Assembly (NCBI GenBank): GCA_033782935.1
Contig: JAWQEG010000416.1
Span: 607,501 to 671,500, forward strand
From: Petrolisthes cinctipes
Taxonomy: Eukaryota; Arthropoda; Malacostraca; Decapoda; Porcellanidae
DNA: 64,000 bases
Reading direction: 5' to 3'
Shown here one piece after another: positions 12,025-23,149 of the stretch. The translations under genes were made by a program, and so were the position numbers. The stretch's first letter is position 1. The number at the start of each line of letters is the position of its first letter. Below the pieces are notes generated by a model. The model was given only the letters and a program-made list of their open reading frames with translations. It did not search any database and was not told the origin of the DNA.

Positions 12025-13660
12025 TTAAGGAATAGCAGTTGGAATTATCTTATTAACAATCTTATCTATGATGAAACTATCCAACTTGTACATACCATTG
12101 TTTAAGTTCATATTAATATTTTCTGTGTGTTTAATCAAACTTGACTCTATGATGTTTCTATTTACGGATGAGTTACAAGACATGATTGACGAAGCATTAT
12201 CCCAGTCAATGCAATGATTATTGTCTCTCATATGAATAAATAAAGCATTAGATTCTTGTCCGGTCCTAACACTATATTTATGCTGTTAGACCCTGGTTGA
12301 AAGGTCTTTTCCAGTTTGTCCTATAAAGAACATATTGCATTCTTTACAAGGTACTGTGTAGATACACCCACATGAGGATTTGGGTGAATTTTTGATCAAC
12401 ATTTTCTTGACTGTGTTATCATTGCAGAAGGCAACATTAACATTCCATGTTTTTAGAAGATGAGGGATTTGGGCAAATTTATCACTGTAGGGTAATATCA
12501 GTAAGTTTTTATTGTCACGGGGTAGGGGAGGTTCAACCCTATAAAATGATGTTCTTGCCAATTTTAAGGCTTTATCCAAAAATGGTTTGGGGTATTTTAA
12601 TTTTGTTCCAATGTCAGAGATAAATCCAAATTCCTCATCCATGAATTCAGGACTACATACACGTAGAGCACGTAAGTACATGAAAGAGAAAACAGACAGT
12701 TTGACTTTATCGTGGTGTGCAGAGTAAAAATGAATATATGACAAAACATTGGTTGGTTTCCTGTATATGCTAAACTTAAAAGTGTTGCCTACCGTGTGAA
12801 TCAGGCAATCCAAAAATGGCAATTTTCCATCCTCCTCAATTTCAGTGGTAAAATTAATGGAAGGGGCTAAGTTGTTAAGCAATGGCAGAAAGTTATCTAG
12901 ATTTTCAGTACACGGCCAGAGGCAAAGTACATCATCTACGTACCTGTACCATACCGCATTACTGGGTAAAATGTTATTAAGCAGTTTCTTCTCAAAAAAC
13001 TCCATGTACAAATTGCTCAAAACTGGGGAGAGTGGATTGCCCATTGCCATACCAAATTTTTGCTCAAAATATTCATCTTGAAAAACAAATTTGCAGTCTT
13101 TAATGCATAGCTTAATCAATTTTAGTATAGCATTTTTGGTGATAGGGAGAGGGATATTATCAAGTATTTCATCAAGATAATCCAAAAGGTCGTCAACAGG
13201 AACTTTGGTAAATAGAGATTTAACATCAAAACTCACAAGCTTAAATGCACCAGTTACCTGTAAACTGTTAAGTTTTTCTACTAAGTCAACATTATTTTTT
13301 ATGTTGGAGTCCGAAATTGTGCCAACTAAAGGGCTTAGCAAGGAAGTTAACCACTTTGATAATTTATAGGTGATGGATCCCACAGAACTAATAATGGGTC
13401 TGGCTGGATTATTGGGCTTGTGAGTTTTAATGAGTCCATACATGTAGGGCAGGGAAGGAGAACGAGAGGAAAACTGTTTTATAAGTTGATCATTACCCTT
13501 TAACACTGTTTTCATTTTCTTATTGAACTGAGAATTCACCGTTTCAATGGGATTCTTTCTAAGCTTCGAGTACGTTACATCATCACTTAATAAATCTTCC
13601 ATTTTGAGTATGTAATCATCTTTTTTCATGATAACTACTGCATTCGACTTGTCAGCTTTC

Positions 13661-13662
<2 letters not shown>
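12025..13662 (-). pseudogene. Penelope-like element RT/GIY-YIG, nearly intact
   Basis: The frame covers most of a PLE reverse transcriptase: ADKSNAVVIM, GLIKTHKPNNPARPIISSVG, FKLVSFDVKSLFTKVPVDD (motif A), GMAMGNPLSPVLSNLYMEF (motif B), WYRYVDDVLCLW (YVDD motif C), GKLPFLDCLIH, YRKPTN. It ends in a GIY-YIG start CGCIYTVPCKECNMFFIGQT. A single in-frame TAA near 12285 separates GKDLSTRV from QHKYSVRTGQESNALFIHMR; the rest continues to a natural stop at 12025. The N-terminal ~100-200 residues are missing because the frame starts right at the right-hand inverted repeat. All visible RT motifs are conserved. Confidence 0.9.
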
Positions 13663-13912
<250 letters not shown>

Positions 13913-13914
13913 TA

Positions 13915-14024
13915 TATATTCAGCATAGCTTTTTCTATCTTCCCCTGTGTCTAACTTAAGACCAAGAGAAAGAGCTTCCTTTTCATATTTGGTTAGGATT
14001 CTGCTGGATAAGTTTAACACTAAG
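13915..14024 (-). pseudogene. Inverted N-terminal piece of a Penelope-like element
   Basis: On the minus strand this reads LVLNLSSRILTKYEKEALSL and then [19 protein letters not shown]-x-L-T-x3-E is typical of PLE N-termini. Its last residues (YAE) overlap the first residues of the plus-strand PLE that follows (FAEYVSKNYKW), as if the two were once contiguous and the 5' part was flipped. Confidence 0.65.
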
Positions 14025-15858
14025 TCACTTTGCCGAATATGTGTCTAAGAATTATAAGTGGTCAGACAATGATGTAGAAAAAGGGTTCATTCAAGGTGTT
14101 TTAGCGTGTTACAAAGCCCTATCTGATGAGCAACCAAGTGCGCTACCGAGGAGATACAACGAGGCCCTAAAGTCCCTAAAAAGTGACCCGGACATAATGA
14201 TAACCAGTGCAGATAAAGGTGGAGGAGTGATAATACTAAATAAATGTGATTACATAGACAAGATGATGAACCTCCTTAATGATAAATCCACGTATAAGAA
14301 GAAATATATAGGATATGCTGAGAGTGAATCAGAAAAATTCAATAAGGAAGCCAGAAAAATAATGAGAAGATCGGAGAAAGGCAAGCGACTCATCAGATTA
14401 CTAGAAGAAAATCCACAACCACCGAGGATGAGAGGACTTCCAAAAGTACATAAACCGAATATTCCAATGAGACCAATAACATCTGGCATAGGTAGTGCGC
14501 CACATAAGGTGACCAAACAGCTTGCGATGCCACTGTCCCGTGCTCTAGGATCCATCAGTGGTGCACACTTGAAAAATTCATTGGATTTGATATCACGACT
14601 CAATGAAATCGATTTCATAAACAAGAAACTCGCCAGCTTCGACGTAAAATCACTATTCACCAATGTACCAGTCGAGGGAGCCATAGAAGCAGTGAGGAAG
14701 GCACTGGACCACATCAGGGAGGAGGACCTACCACTACCCAGGACAGATTTCATCAAGATGGTCTCATTGTGTGTACGATTCGGCGTGTTCATATTTAATA
14801 ATACAGAATATGTGCAACACAGGGGTCTAGCCATGGGAGCCCACTAAGTGCTGTCTTATCTAGTTTATATATGGAGACACTAGAAGCTGATAAATATACT
14901 AGAATAATAAGTAGGAACAGTGTATGGTATAGATATGTCGATGATGTCCTTGTAGTAGTACCGAATAATACCAATATAGACAATAAATTGAGGATGTTAA
15001 ATAATGTACAGATGGATATCCAGTTTACTGTTGAGGAAGAAAAAGAGAACATGCTACCGTTTCTAGACACTATAATAAGAAAAACGGAACAAGGCGTAAA
15101 ATTCTCGGTGTACCGGAAACCCACTAACAAAGATGACTTTATTCACTATCTATCTGCTCACAATGCTAGGATTAAGTCTGGAGTGGTGATAGGATTTTTT
15201 CTAAGAGCTTACAGGATATGTGGTAATGACAGCTTGGACGATGAAATTAAGTATATAATAGAGGCATTTAAGAAATTGAAATACCCTGTAGGTTTGCTAA
15301 TTAAACTAAAAAACAAAGCACTTAAAATCATCAAACGAAAGAAAGATGAAACTAATAACAGCGAGAAAAATGAGAAAAGATTTGTAAGTGTACCTAATTC
15401 TAATATTGGCTCGATATTAGATAGACATATGAACAAGGTTGGCTTAACAATTGCAACATCATCTGGAAAGAGAATCGGTGAACTAACCCAGGCAAACAAG
15501 AACAAGCGTGTCAATAATAACAGCGTGATATATAGTATACCATGTAATGGGTGTGACAAGATGTATATAGGAGAAACAGGAAGAGGTATAAAGAAAAGAT
15601 TATATATGAACATAAAGCTGACGTAAGGAAGCACAACACAGCTAATTCATTGGTACTGTATATTGAAGAATGTAATAATTTACCCAGATGAGAGGATTCA
15701 TCAATCATTCATACTGGTTTGGATAAGAAAATGAGGAAAGCATTGGAAGCAGCATACATTTGTACAAAAAATGTTCATAATCATCGAGAAGGATTAATGA
15801 AGTGGTGTAGATACTCAGCCAGTATAGCCCTGGAGTATAAAAGAAAGGAGGGGGTGAG
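14005..15858 (+). pseudogene. Penelope-like element RT/GIY-YIG (second family)
   Basis: Reading starts around HFAEYVSKNYKW and covers ADKGGGVIILNKCDY, GLPKVHKPNIPMRPITSG, LASFDVKSLFTNVPVEG (motif A), GLAMG (motif B, followed by a frameshift near 14838), SPLSAVLSSLYME, WYRYVDDVLVVV (motif C), LPFLDTIIR, YRKPTNKDDF. It ends in GIY-YIG: SVIYSIPCNGCDKMYIGETG. A second frameshift near 15610 leads into EHKADVRKHNTANSLVLYIE, a TGA at 15689, and a tail ending near 15858. It is clearly a different family from the PLE at 12025-13662. Three lesions make this copy non-functional as it stands. Confidence 0.9.
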
Positions 15859-15953
15859 GTGAGGTGAGGTCAGGTGAGATTAAGAAGTGGCAGGTGCAAT
15901 GTAGGCCACTACAGGTATATATATCTCGGGGTACCCTTTTCTCTATGTCATTT

Positions 15954-15993
15954 CTCTCTGAAGATGGACTCTGTGTAGTCCGAAACGTAAGAG
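15954..15993 (+). ncRNA. Hammerhead-ribozyme-like motif, best copy
   Basis: CTCT (stem I) is followed by CTGAAGA (15958-15964), a GGACT/AGTCC stem II (15966-15981), GAAACGTA (15982-15989) and AGAG, which closes stem I. The core boxes fit CUGANGA...GAAA with cleavage expected after GUA. ACGU forms a two-base-pair, loop-less stem III, as described for dimeric hammerheads of PLEs (Cervera and De la Pena). One extra U follows CUGAAGA compared with the consensus. It lies about 100 bases after the PLE frame. Confidence 0.65.
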
Positions 15994-16066
15994 TTATAAA
16001 ATAACTCAAAGCTCTATCCTGTGTTTACCTCCCACCCGCACAACATACTTGTCAATATGAATCATT

Positions 16067-16123
<57 letters not shown>

Positions 16124-16423
16124 TGTTACGTCCCCAGCCCCGGGTAGACTGAGGCACGTAATCAGATATATAATTGGGAGGAAGAGTGTCAAATCAAACC
16201 CCTTTAAAGCCTTTTGCTTTATTACCTTTTATATCTTGTCCCCCTCTACAATATCTTCATATCTTACATATCATATTATAAAGACAACCTGGAACTACAA
16301 TACAATATCATCAATAACATCAACAATATAGAGTAGTGACATCTTCTAACAAATAGTGAAGATGTTGACACTACTAAAACATAATGACGATGTGACATAG
16401 TGAAGATATGTCACACCGTAACA
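16124..16423 (-). repeat. LTR (3' LTR) of a small non-autonomous LTR element
   Basis: The 300-bp repeat begins TGTTACGTCC and ends CCGTAACA. It matches 17827-18122 closely, with TG...CA ends. On the minus strand a polypurine tract GGAAAGGGGG (16433-16424) lies just before it, as expected for a 3' LTR. (TA)n flanks the outer side. Confidence 0.9.
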
Positions 16424-17747
16424 CCCCCTTTCCAATTTTAGATGTGAGTTCTCCCTTAGGAGGACTCTCATCGTACATTGTTATAACACATGGTGGATAA
16501 ATTATAATTTTCTCTGCTATTTCTTTGTCCCAGAATTCGTCATCTTCATCATCACCATCATTATCATCATCATCATCATCATCACCATCATTATCATCCT
16601 CATCACTTTCTTCTTCAACTTCATAATTTTCTTCAATTTCATTTTCTTCAATTTCATTTTCTTCTTCAACTTCATTTTCTTCTTCAACTTTATTTTCTTC
16701 TTCAACTTTATTTTCTTCTTCAACTTTATTTTCTTCTTCTACTTTATTTTCCTCGTCTACTTTATTTTCTTCGTCTACTTCATCATCATTTTCTTCTACT
16801 TCATCATTTCTATTTTCATCCAACAAGCGCTCCTCGAGCCTGCTGCCGTCCCTCAATAGTTTACTGATGAGCTGGAATGTTTCCTTGTATTGGGGGTTGC
16901 TCATTGTTTTGGGTTCAGTTTTCCATAACTTGTGGTGAAGCACAACCATCTGGTGGTTTAGCTTGCCTAGCTGTTCTTCGATTTCGGGCTCAATGTTTTT
17001 GTCTATGGCTTTGTTGGCGCTCCTTGACACGTGATGAGCTGATTTCCTTGTCTTCTTGTGAACTGGTTTCTTGGAGTTCTTTTTCTTCTTCTTGCCGTCG
17101 TCATTCCCTTCACTGTCCTGGTGGCCTTCTTCCTCCTTTTCATTGTTCTTCTCCTGCTTCTCCTCCTTTTCAACCTTTTCAACCTTCTTTCTTTCCTTTT
17201 TCTTTTTAACACTTTCTGTAGCCCCACCAGTCTTGTCCTCGGATGACTCAACCTTTGCAGTCTCTTCAATTGCTTCTGTTGGTGATGTTTCTTCCCTGGG
17301 TGATGTTTCTTCCTTGGTTGAAGTTTCCTTAGCCTTCTTCTTCTTTTTGGATTTTGCATCTTCCTCGTTATCGATGTCTTCCTCACACTCTTCCTCCACA
17401 TCGTATTCTTCTAATTCTTCTTCACTTATTTCTTCCACATTGTTTTCAGTGGTTTCTTCCTCAGTATTGTTTTCAGCAGTTTCTTCATCAATGTTTTCAG
17501 CAGTTTCTTCTTCTGCATTGTTTTCAGCAGTTTCTTCATCAATGTTTTCAGCAATTTCTTCTTCAGTGTTTTCAGCAGTTTCTTCCTCTGCTTCTTTTTC
17601 CTCTGACACAAGGAGGTTCACTTTATTTTCAGCTGGGCCTCTATTTCTGGCCTCCAGCTTTTTTAACTCAAGCTCCAATTGAGCTGTCTCCTCCTTCTCT
17701 TTCTTCAGGAGGCCCCGCAGGAGCTTCATCTCCTGCTCGTACTCCAT
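16374..17747 (-). CDS. Acidic coiled-coil protein encoded by a non-autonomous LTR element
   Basis: One intact frame of 457 codons starts at an ATG 80 bases inside the 5' LTR and runs into the 3' LTR. Residues 1-35 look like a charged coiled coil (KKEKEETAQLELELKK). Next come Glu-rich repeats (AENIDEETAENN and variants), a Lys/Glu-rich segment, and a more globular stretch (EEQLGKLNHQMVVLHHKLWK, ETFQLISKLLRDGSRLEERL). Then there are six-residue VEEENK repeats, an Asp-rich tract and a short C-terminus. No protease, RT or integrase motif is present. It may act as a Gag-like or accessory protein, with enzymes supplied in trans (inference). I do not recognise a family. Confidence 0.7.
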   Translation of the reverse strand: MEYEQEMKLLRGLLKKEKEETAQLELELKKLEARNRGPAENKVNLLVSEEKEAEEETAENTEEEIAENIDEETAENNAEEETAENIDEETAENNTEEETTENNVEEISEEELEEYDVEEECEEDIDNEEDAKSKKKKKAKETSTKEETSPREETSPTEAIEETAKVESSEDKTGGATESVKKKKERKKVEKVEKEEKQEKNNEKEEEGHQDSEGNDDGKKKKKNSKKPVHKKTRKSAHHVSRSANKAIDKNIEPEIEEQLGKLNHQMVVLHHKLWKTEPKTMSNPQYKETFQLISKLLRDGSRLEERLLDENRNDEVEENDDEVDEENKVDEENKVEEENKVEEENKVEEENKVEEENEVEEENEIEENEIEENYEVEEESDEDDNDGDDDDDDDNDGDDEDDEFWDKEIAEKIIIYPPCVITMYDESPPKGELTSKIGKGVLRCDISSLCHIVIMF

Positions 17748-17806
17748 TTTCTTTAATGGATTATCTTACTTTTTTCTATTTTCCTATTTTTCCTGAGGAA
17801 AATTAT

Positions 17807-17822
17807 CCTGTCAGGCCCCCAA
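17807..17822 (-). other. Candidate primer-binding site of the small LTR element
   Basis: Directly inside the 5' LTR the minus strand reads TTGGGGGCCTGACAGG. This resembles the TGGGGGC-type sites complementary to tRNA 3' ends used by retroelements. The exact tRNA was not determined. Confidence 0.5.
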
Positions 17823-17826
17823 TTTC

Positions 17827-18118
17827 TGTTACGTCCTCAGCCCCGGGTAGACTGAGGCACGTAATCAGATATATAATGGGGAGGAAGAGTGTCAAATCAA
17901 GCACCTTTAAAAGCCTTTAAGCTTTATTATCTTTATCTTTCTTATCTCCCCCCTGTGCTTCAATATATTCCTAAACTATATACAATAATATAGGGGTAAC
18001 CTGGAACTACCCTAGGAATGTAACAATATACAATATTCACATCTTCACATAATAGTGAAGATGTTTACACTACTAAAACATAATGACGATGTGACATAGT
18101 GAAGATATGTCACACCGT

Positions 18119-18122
<4 letters not shown>
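17827..18122 (-). repeat. LTR (5' LTR) of a small non-autonomous LTR element
   Basis: This 296-bp partner of 16124-16423 shares the TGTTACGTCC start and CCGTAACA end, with small indels between copies. The divergence indicates the insertion is not very recent. Confidence 0.9.

Positions 18123-18194
<72 letters not shown>
18123..18194. repeat. (TA)n microsatellite
   Basis: The TA tract abuts the LTR with no gap and matches the TA tract before 16124, so the LTR element sits inside one (TA)n array. From 18195 to 18520 I see no gene. Confidence 0.95.
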
Positions 18195-18198
<4 letters not shown>

Positions 18199-18520
18199 AA
18201 GCATGTGCCTGTGGTGTATTTTCGATCAAGGTTTCGAGACCAGTGAGAGAGAGAGAGAGTAGGGTGGGTCAAGCCTGTGGACTGACGTGGTATATACGTC
18301 GCACTATAATTGTTCTTATCCCAGTGTTATATTTCATCAAAATAACTTTTTCTCGGGGACAAGTGCCTTAATCATTCACTTTTGGTAATCCATTATAATG
18401 CAAAGAATTAGCGGAAGCTGTGAAATAACCCGTGGCAAAACATCATATTGATTCAACCTTAGCGATGTGTGTACCTTTTTCCACCAGAAAGAAGCTTACT
18501 TATTCCTTTGCCATGTAGTC

Positions 18521-19417
18521 CTAGCAGCTGACTTGGTTTGATATTGATATGCCATATTGGTTTGATATGCCAGCCATGGCAGGCGACGGTCCCTCACGGC
18601 TCGTACTGGTCAGGTTCTGGCTACCAACTGAAGCACTAGTGGCGGCCAAGGCAGGGGCAGCAGTGCCATCCCCGGTGACGTCAGAAATTATTTCTCTGGC
18701 ATATCTGGTTGTTGTTGTTGGTTCAGGTTCGGCAGTAGCTTTGTTGGTGTGTCTTTCTTTTATAATTAACTTCGTATGGCGAAAATATGCAATTTTACCT
18801 TCACTCTTGGCTTGCCTTAAACGAGGAAGTTGTGCCTTCTTTATATCCTGCGATGCAGAGCACAAGTCTTCATTAATGTAAATCTGTGTTCCCTTTAGCT
18901 TAGAAATATTTCGGATGACTGCCTCTCTATCTCAAACTCTGTTGAAGGTGTCAATGATGGGGTACTTACCGTTCTGATGGTGGTAGTGTTGTCCTACACA
19001 ATAAACACACTCTTGCTGGATGTTTGATAGTTGTAGCTTTTCTTCCAATATGCGGTTTACTTTCTTGGCTGATTGTTCCCAGGTCTCGTTAGGTTCCTCC
19101 TCAGTTCCCACAAATTGTAGATTATTAGGTTTGTTGTAATCATCCAGGTAGCCACAGCAATCTTTAATAAGTGCAGCAATAGAATTGGAACTCACCTGCA
19201 GGTCTTCAGATAGTGTCTTGATCAGTTGTTTGTTGCCCTCGTCCTCCAGCTTCAGCTGTTTCACTTGTTGTTTCACGGTGTCAATTTCACATTGAGAAAA
19301 TTCCAGGCTAGTACTCAAGTCATGTACTGTAGATTATAGCTGATTATACTGTTCATTAATTTCTTTCACGAATACCGCCATGACACCGAAGTAAGCTTGG
19401 TCTTGCGAAGCCAACAT
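18521..19417 (-). pseudogene. L1-like ORF1 protein remnant (coiled coil, RRM, C-terminal domain)
   Basis: From an ATG at 19417 the frame reads MLASQDQAYFGVMAVFVKEI. After a TAA (19336-19334) comes a coiled coil (TVKQQVKQLKLEDEGNKQLI), then an RRM-like part (NNLQFVGTEEEPNETWEQSA). A TGA near 18937 precedes DREAVIRNISKLKGTQIYIN and SEGKIAYFRHTKLIIKER. This order matches L1/Tx1-type ORF1 RNA chaperones (family knowledge). Two nonsense codons kill the copy. No ORF2 follows on this strand. Confidence 0.75.
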
Positions 19418-19559
19418 AGTTTTCAGAAAGAAGTATCCATTGTCAGCTGGTTACGTTCTGGCAGCCGGAAGGTAGGCTGTATGAGGTGGGGTAGAGAGTA
19501 GCAAAAAAACACGTCCACTCGCTATGGTGTCTGAGGAGAGAGAGAGAGGATAGTAAACA

Positions 19560-19697
19560 TGGAGGAAGAAAATAATAATAATAACAATAATAATAATAAT
19601 ATAAACCTTGAATCTGTACTGTAAAATAATAATAATAGCAATAATAATAATGAAGTACTTAATTAATCCTTATATATGAAGAAGTCAATTTCTCTCA

Positions 19698-19737
<40 letters not shown>

Positions 19738-19740
19738 CTC
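19560..19740. repeat. (AAT)n and (CA)n/(CT)n microsatellites
   Basis: Interrupted AAT runs lie at about 19566-19650, and a CA run followed by CT lies at about 19697-19745. Confidence 0.9.
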
Positions 19741-19788
19741 TCTCTGTATGTGTGTGTTCTTACCTATTTGTATCCTTACAGGATTGAG

Positions 19789-20720
19789 TCAAGCTTGTAA
19801 TGTACTGTATTTTAAAACCCAATTATCATATTTTTCGTTAAAGTTATGTAAGTTTTTGACACACACCACTTCTTCTGGAAATATGTTCCTTTGATCTATT
19901 ACTCTATTTGGAAAACTATTTTTCTGTACATCTTTATCTCCTCTTCTTTTCATTAAGTTCTTACTGTGTCCTCTCCTTGTAGGTATTCCTTGTTGACACA
20001 AGTTTTCTATATCTATCTTTTCCTTTTCTGTGATACATTTGTAATCCATAATTATATCTCTTCTCTTTCGTTTTCTTCCAGTTTAGGTAATTTTAGTTTT
20101 TCTGTTATTTCTTCATAACTTAGTTCTCTTAGACTTGGTAACCATCTTGTTGCTGCTCTAATTGGGTGATATGTTTCTTTAAATGTGGGTTCCGTACTTC
20201 TGCAGCATATTCCAAGCTTCTATTGTCAATTTGTTTTTTACTCCTTACTTCCAAACTTAATAACATGACACTTATCTGCATTAAACTCTATCTGCTATTT
20301 ATTACTCCAGTTAACTATTTTGTCCAAGTCTTCTTGAAACTGTTTACAGCAGTCTTCATTCTTAATTGTTCTTTGTACCTTGGCATCATCAGCAAATATA
20401 TTCATATAAATGTCATCTGTAACATTTACTTCTATATCATTTATATAATTTAAGAACATTATTGGTGCCAATACTGAGTCTTGAGGAACTAGATGTATGA
20501 CCTTCAGCCATGGAGAATAGTTCCCTCTTAGTACTGTTCTCATTTTTCTTCCTACTAAAAAAACATCCATCCATTATAGTAGTTTTCCTTTCACTCCTCC
20601 TTTATGTTGTAATTTCCATATAAGTCTTGGGTGCGGAACTCTGTTAGAAGCTTTTTCAAAGTCAAGGTAAATACTATCCACCCACCCTTCTCTCTTCCTT
20701 GTTTTTTTTATCTGATATTC
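19789..20720 (-). pseudogene. CR1-like LINE RT fragment
   Basis: Minus-strand pieces in order are YLDFEKASNRVPHPRLIWKL (motif A region), GRKMRTVLRGNYSPW, PQDSVLAPIMFLNYINDIE (motif B), MNIFADDAKVQRTI (FADD motif C), FQEDLDKIVNWSNK, LEYAAEVRNPHLKKHITQLE and a C-terminal tail to 19789. There are several frameshifts. It is related to the LINE at 21440-32531 but is a separate, older-looking copy. Confidence 0.75.
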
Positions 20721-20830
20721 TCGTATAGGAACTCAGTACGTTTGTTACTTACTAATTCCAAACCAAAATTGTCTCTCTATTATCACCTCATTTTACTCCA
20801 AGTGATCAACCCAATTTTTTCTCATAAGAA

Positions 20831-20920
<90 letters not shown>
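20831..20920. repeat. (CT)n microsatellite
   Basis: An uninterrupted CT run of about 45 units. Confidence 0.97.
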
Positions 20921-20922
<2 letters not shown>

Positions 20923-20934
20923 AATGACAAGCCA

Positions 20935-21355
20935 TAATAATTATGTATCCAGGGCTTGTGAAGTTATATATCTTTTGGCAAACCAGTGAACCAATTACAA
21001 CATTTATCCTGTAACAGTTACAAACCATAATAAGTATCCTTGTCTTGTTAAGTTTTTTAATCTTCTGACTTAACAGTTAACCATTTACAAGATTTATAGT
21101 GTCAGAGTCACAAGCCATAACAAACTTTTTTAGGTCTTGTTGATGTATTGAAACCTCTGTATATCAGTGAGCCAGTTACAACACTTAACCTGTAACCTGT
21201 ACCCAGGTATAGTTGAAGTCTTAATACATCTGACATACCAGTAAACAAATTACAACGTTTATTCTGTAATAGTTACAGGCCATAATAAGTATCCAGGTTT
21301 TGTTGTAGTTTTTAATAATCTGTGACACCAGTGAACCAATTACAACAAACCTTAT
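20935..21355 (+). repeat. Tandem array of a roughly 100-bp repeat
   Basis: About four to five diverged units follow the pattern GTATCCAGG-CTTGTTGAAG, CAGTGAACCAATTACAAC, TTTATCCTGTAACAGTTACA, GCCATAATAA. A single related monomer lies inside a LINE at about 32180-32325 on the minus strand. No coding potential. Confidence 0.75.
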
Positions 21356-21439
21356 CCTATCTCATACTTGTTGGCACTCGTCTAATTATTCATCAGGCTA
21401 TTCAAGCAGTCCTGCATGGATACTCATTATGGCTCCAAT

Positions 21440-22767
21440 CTGTGTGTGTGTGTGTGTGTACTCACCTAGTTGTGTTCTCCAAGATATGAGCTAGGCTCGG
21501 ACTGTCCTGTATCCGTGTCTATACTAATCAAGCTTCCCTTTAAATTACTGAATGCTCACTGATTATACTATTTCCGTATCCAATCTATTCCACTCATCCA
21601 CACACCTATACAGAAAACTGTATTTCTTTACATCTCTCCAGCATCTACTCTTTTTCAGCTTCTTTCCTCTACGCTCTCCCTTGTCCGTAACCAAAAAGTT
21701 TTCTCTATCTGTCCACTCTATTCCTTTCATATACTCATATAACATTATTAAGTCTCCTCTCCTCCTCCTTTCCTTCAGTGTGGACAACCCCAATCGTTCA
21801 AGTCTCTCCTCGTATGGCAAGTCTGTCAAGCTCTGTGTCATTTTTGTTGCTGCTCTCTGTATCCTCTCTAACTTCTTGATGTGCTTCTTTTTATGTGGGA
21901 CCCACACTACTGCTGCATATTCCAACTGAGGTCGAATGACTGACTCTATCAACTTTTTTACCATCACCACGCACGTGCATATTATCCTGTTAAGGGGGAA
22001 TTCACTTTTGTTATATTGGAGTGCCTTGATTTCTCCAAAGTATACCAGGAAATAGGACCAGATGAACAAAAATAATGGTGTTCTGTTGCTTGGAATAGTT
22101 TGGAGGATTCAGTTACTCCAGATTTACCAACATAAAATTTCCCCTGTTAATGTGTTTCTCTGGTGAGAGTGAGTTGTGAATAGTCACCCCCAAATCCTTT
22201 TCCTCGGGGGCATTTTGTATTGCCTCCCCACCCATGCTGTAATTTCCTGATGGCCTCCTATTACTTTTTCCCATTTCCAATACCTTGCATTTCTTAGCAT
22301 TAAATTTCATTTCCCAATCCTGGCTCCACTTGTGAATCTTGTTCAAATCCTCCTGTAATTCCTCACAACTCCTTGCATCCTCTATCCTTTTCATTATCTT
22401 AGCGTCATCTGCAAACAGACTTGTATAGCTTTCGACACCCTACACCATATCATAAAAACATATACTACAAACATAATCGGTCCCAACACCAAACCCATCC
22501 AGTCTATTTATTCTATCCAGTAGATTTTCCCTCTCCATCTTTATGTCCCCCAGCATAACCTTCCCTCTGTCTTCTCTATTCCTATCAAACTCACTCTCTC
22601 TTGTAAATACCTATTGGAATTTCTTCTTCATAACTTCACAAATATTTTAATCGTCTTCACATACTTCATCTCCATGTTTATTTTGTTGATTCCGACCTTC
22701 TGTTTTATTTTTCCATTTATAAACCTATGAAACAATTTAGGTTCTTTTATACATTTATCCACGATAT
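21440..22767 (-). pseudogene. CR1-like LINE, 3' part (RT motif C to 3' tail)
   Basis: Reading from 22767, KEPKLFHRFINGKIKQKVG continues the connector found at 31627-31839, so the LINE was split by the Gypsy insertion. Further along are VLGPIMFVVYV (motif B), SLFADDAKIMKRIEDA (motif C), WEMKFNAKKCKVLEMG, EKDLGVTIHNSLSPEKHINR, then after a small insertion VKKLIESVIRPQLEYAAVVW, LERLGLSTLKERRRRGDLIM and WNRLDTEIV. The 3' region includes TACTCACCTAGTTGTG next to (GT)n, a tail I associate with decapod LINEs. The motif A region is not readable. Confidence 0.8.
22005..22138. mobile_element. Palindromic repeat inserted in the CR1-like LINE
   Basis: The arms read TTGGAGTGCCTTGATTTCTC and, at the other end, the reverse complement of TCTGGAGTAACTGAATCCTC. 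The LINE frame stops at KHINR on one side and resumes on the other. An 8-bp direct repeat TTAACAGG flanks the insert. The same repeat recurs at 46563, 48767, 51133 and 62364. Confidence 0.7.
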
Positions 22768-23149
22768 TGTAACAACAAGTGGTTGTGTTACTACCGGGGT
22801 GAACAGACTCGATTATACACGGTAATAATTTATTGGTAAGTACATAGGTTGTGTAGTAGCAAGCACCTTGTAGCTGTGAGTTCCCGCCTGCCGTGGTCGT
22901 GTAGTGTGAGAGAGTAGGTGCTGCAGGCGACACGTGGAGAGCTTGGTGTAGGCAGGTAGCGACAGGAGGCACAGCAGGTCAGGAGAGGGAGGTGTTTCCA
23001 GGTGTAGAGCTAGTGGCCGAGTGAATGAACAACGACGTTGCGGCCGCTCAGGCCAGCCAGGGTTGGCTCAGGTAGAACAGGCGAGGCAGAAGATGCGCCC
23101 CGAGGACAGGTGAGATGGAAGCTACATAAAGGTGCTTGATGTCGCTACA
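22768..23149 (-). repeat. Left (3') LTR of CsRn1-like Gypsy element
   Basis: The 382-bp repeat begins TGTAACAACAAG and ends GTCGCTACA. It matches the split right LTR (27662-27737 plus 31321-31627). The 4-bp flank ATAT occurs on both outer sides, a plausible target duplication. On the minus strand a polypurine tract GTGGGGGAGGGGGG (about 23166-23153) lies just upstream, and 23168-23600 is noncoding. Confidence 0.92.

Noticed and set aside
17071..17682. Ser/Phe-rich plus-strand frame
   Set aside because: It is the complement of the acidic frame of the LTR element; LTR orientation, polypurine tract and primer site support the minus strand.
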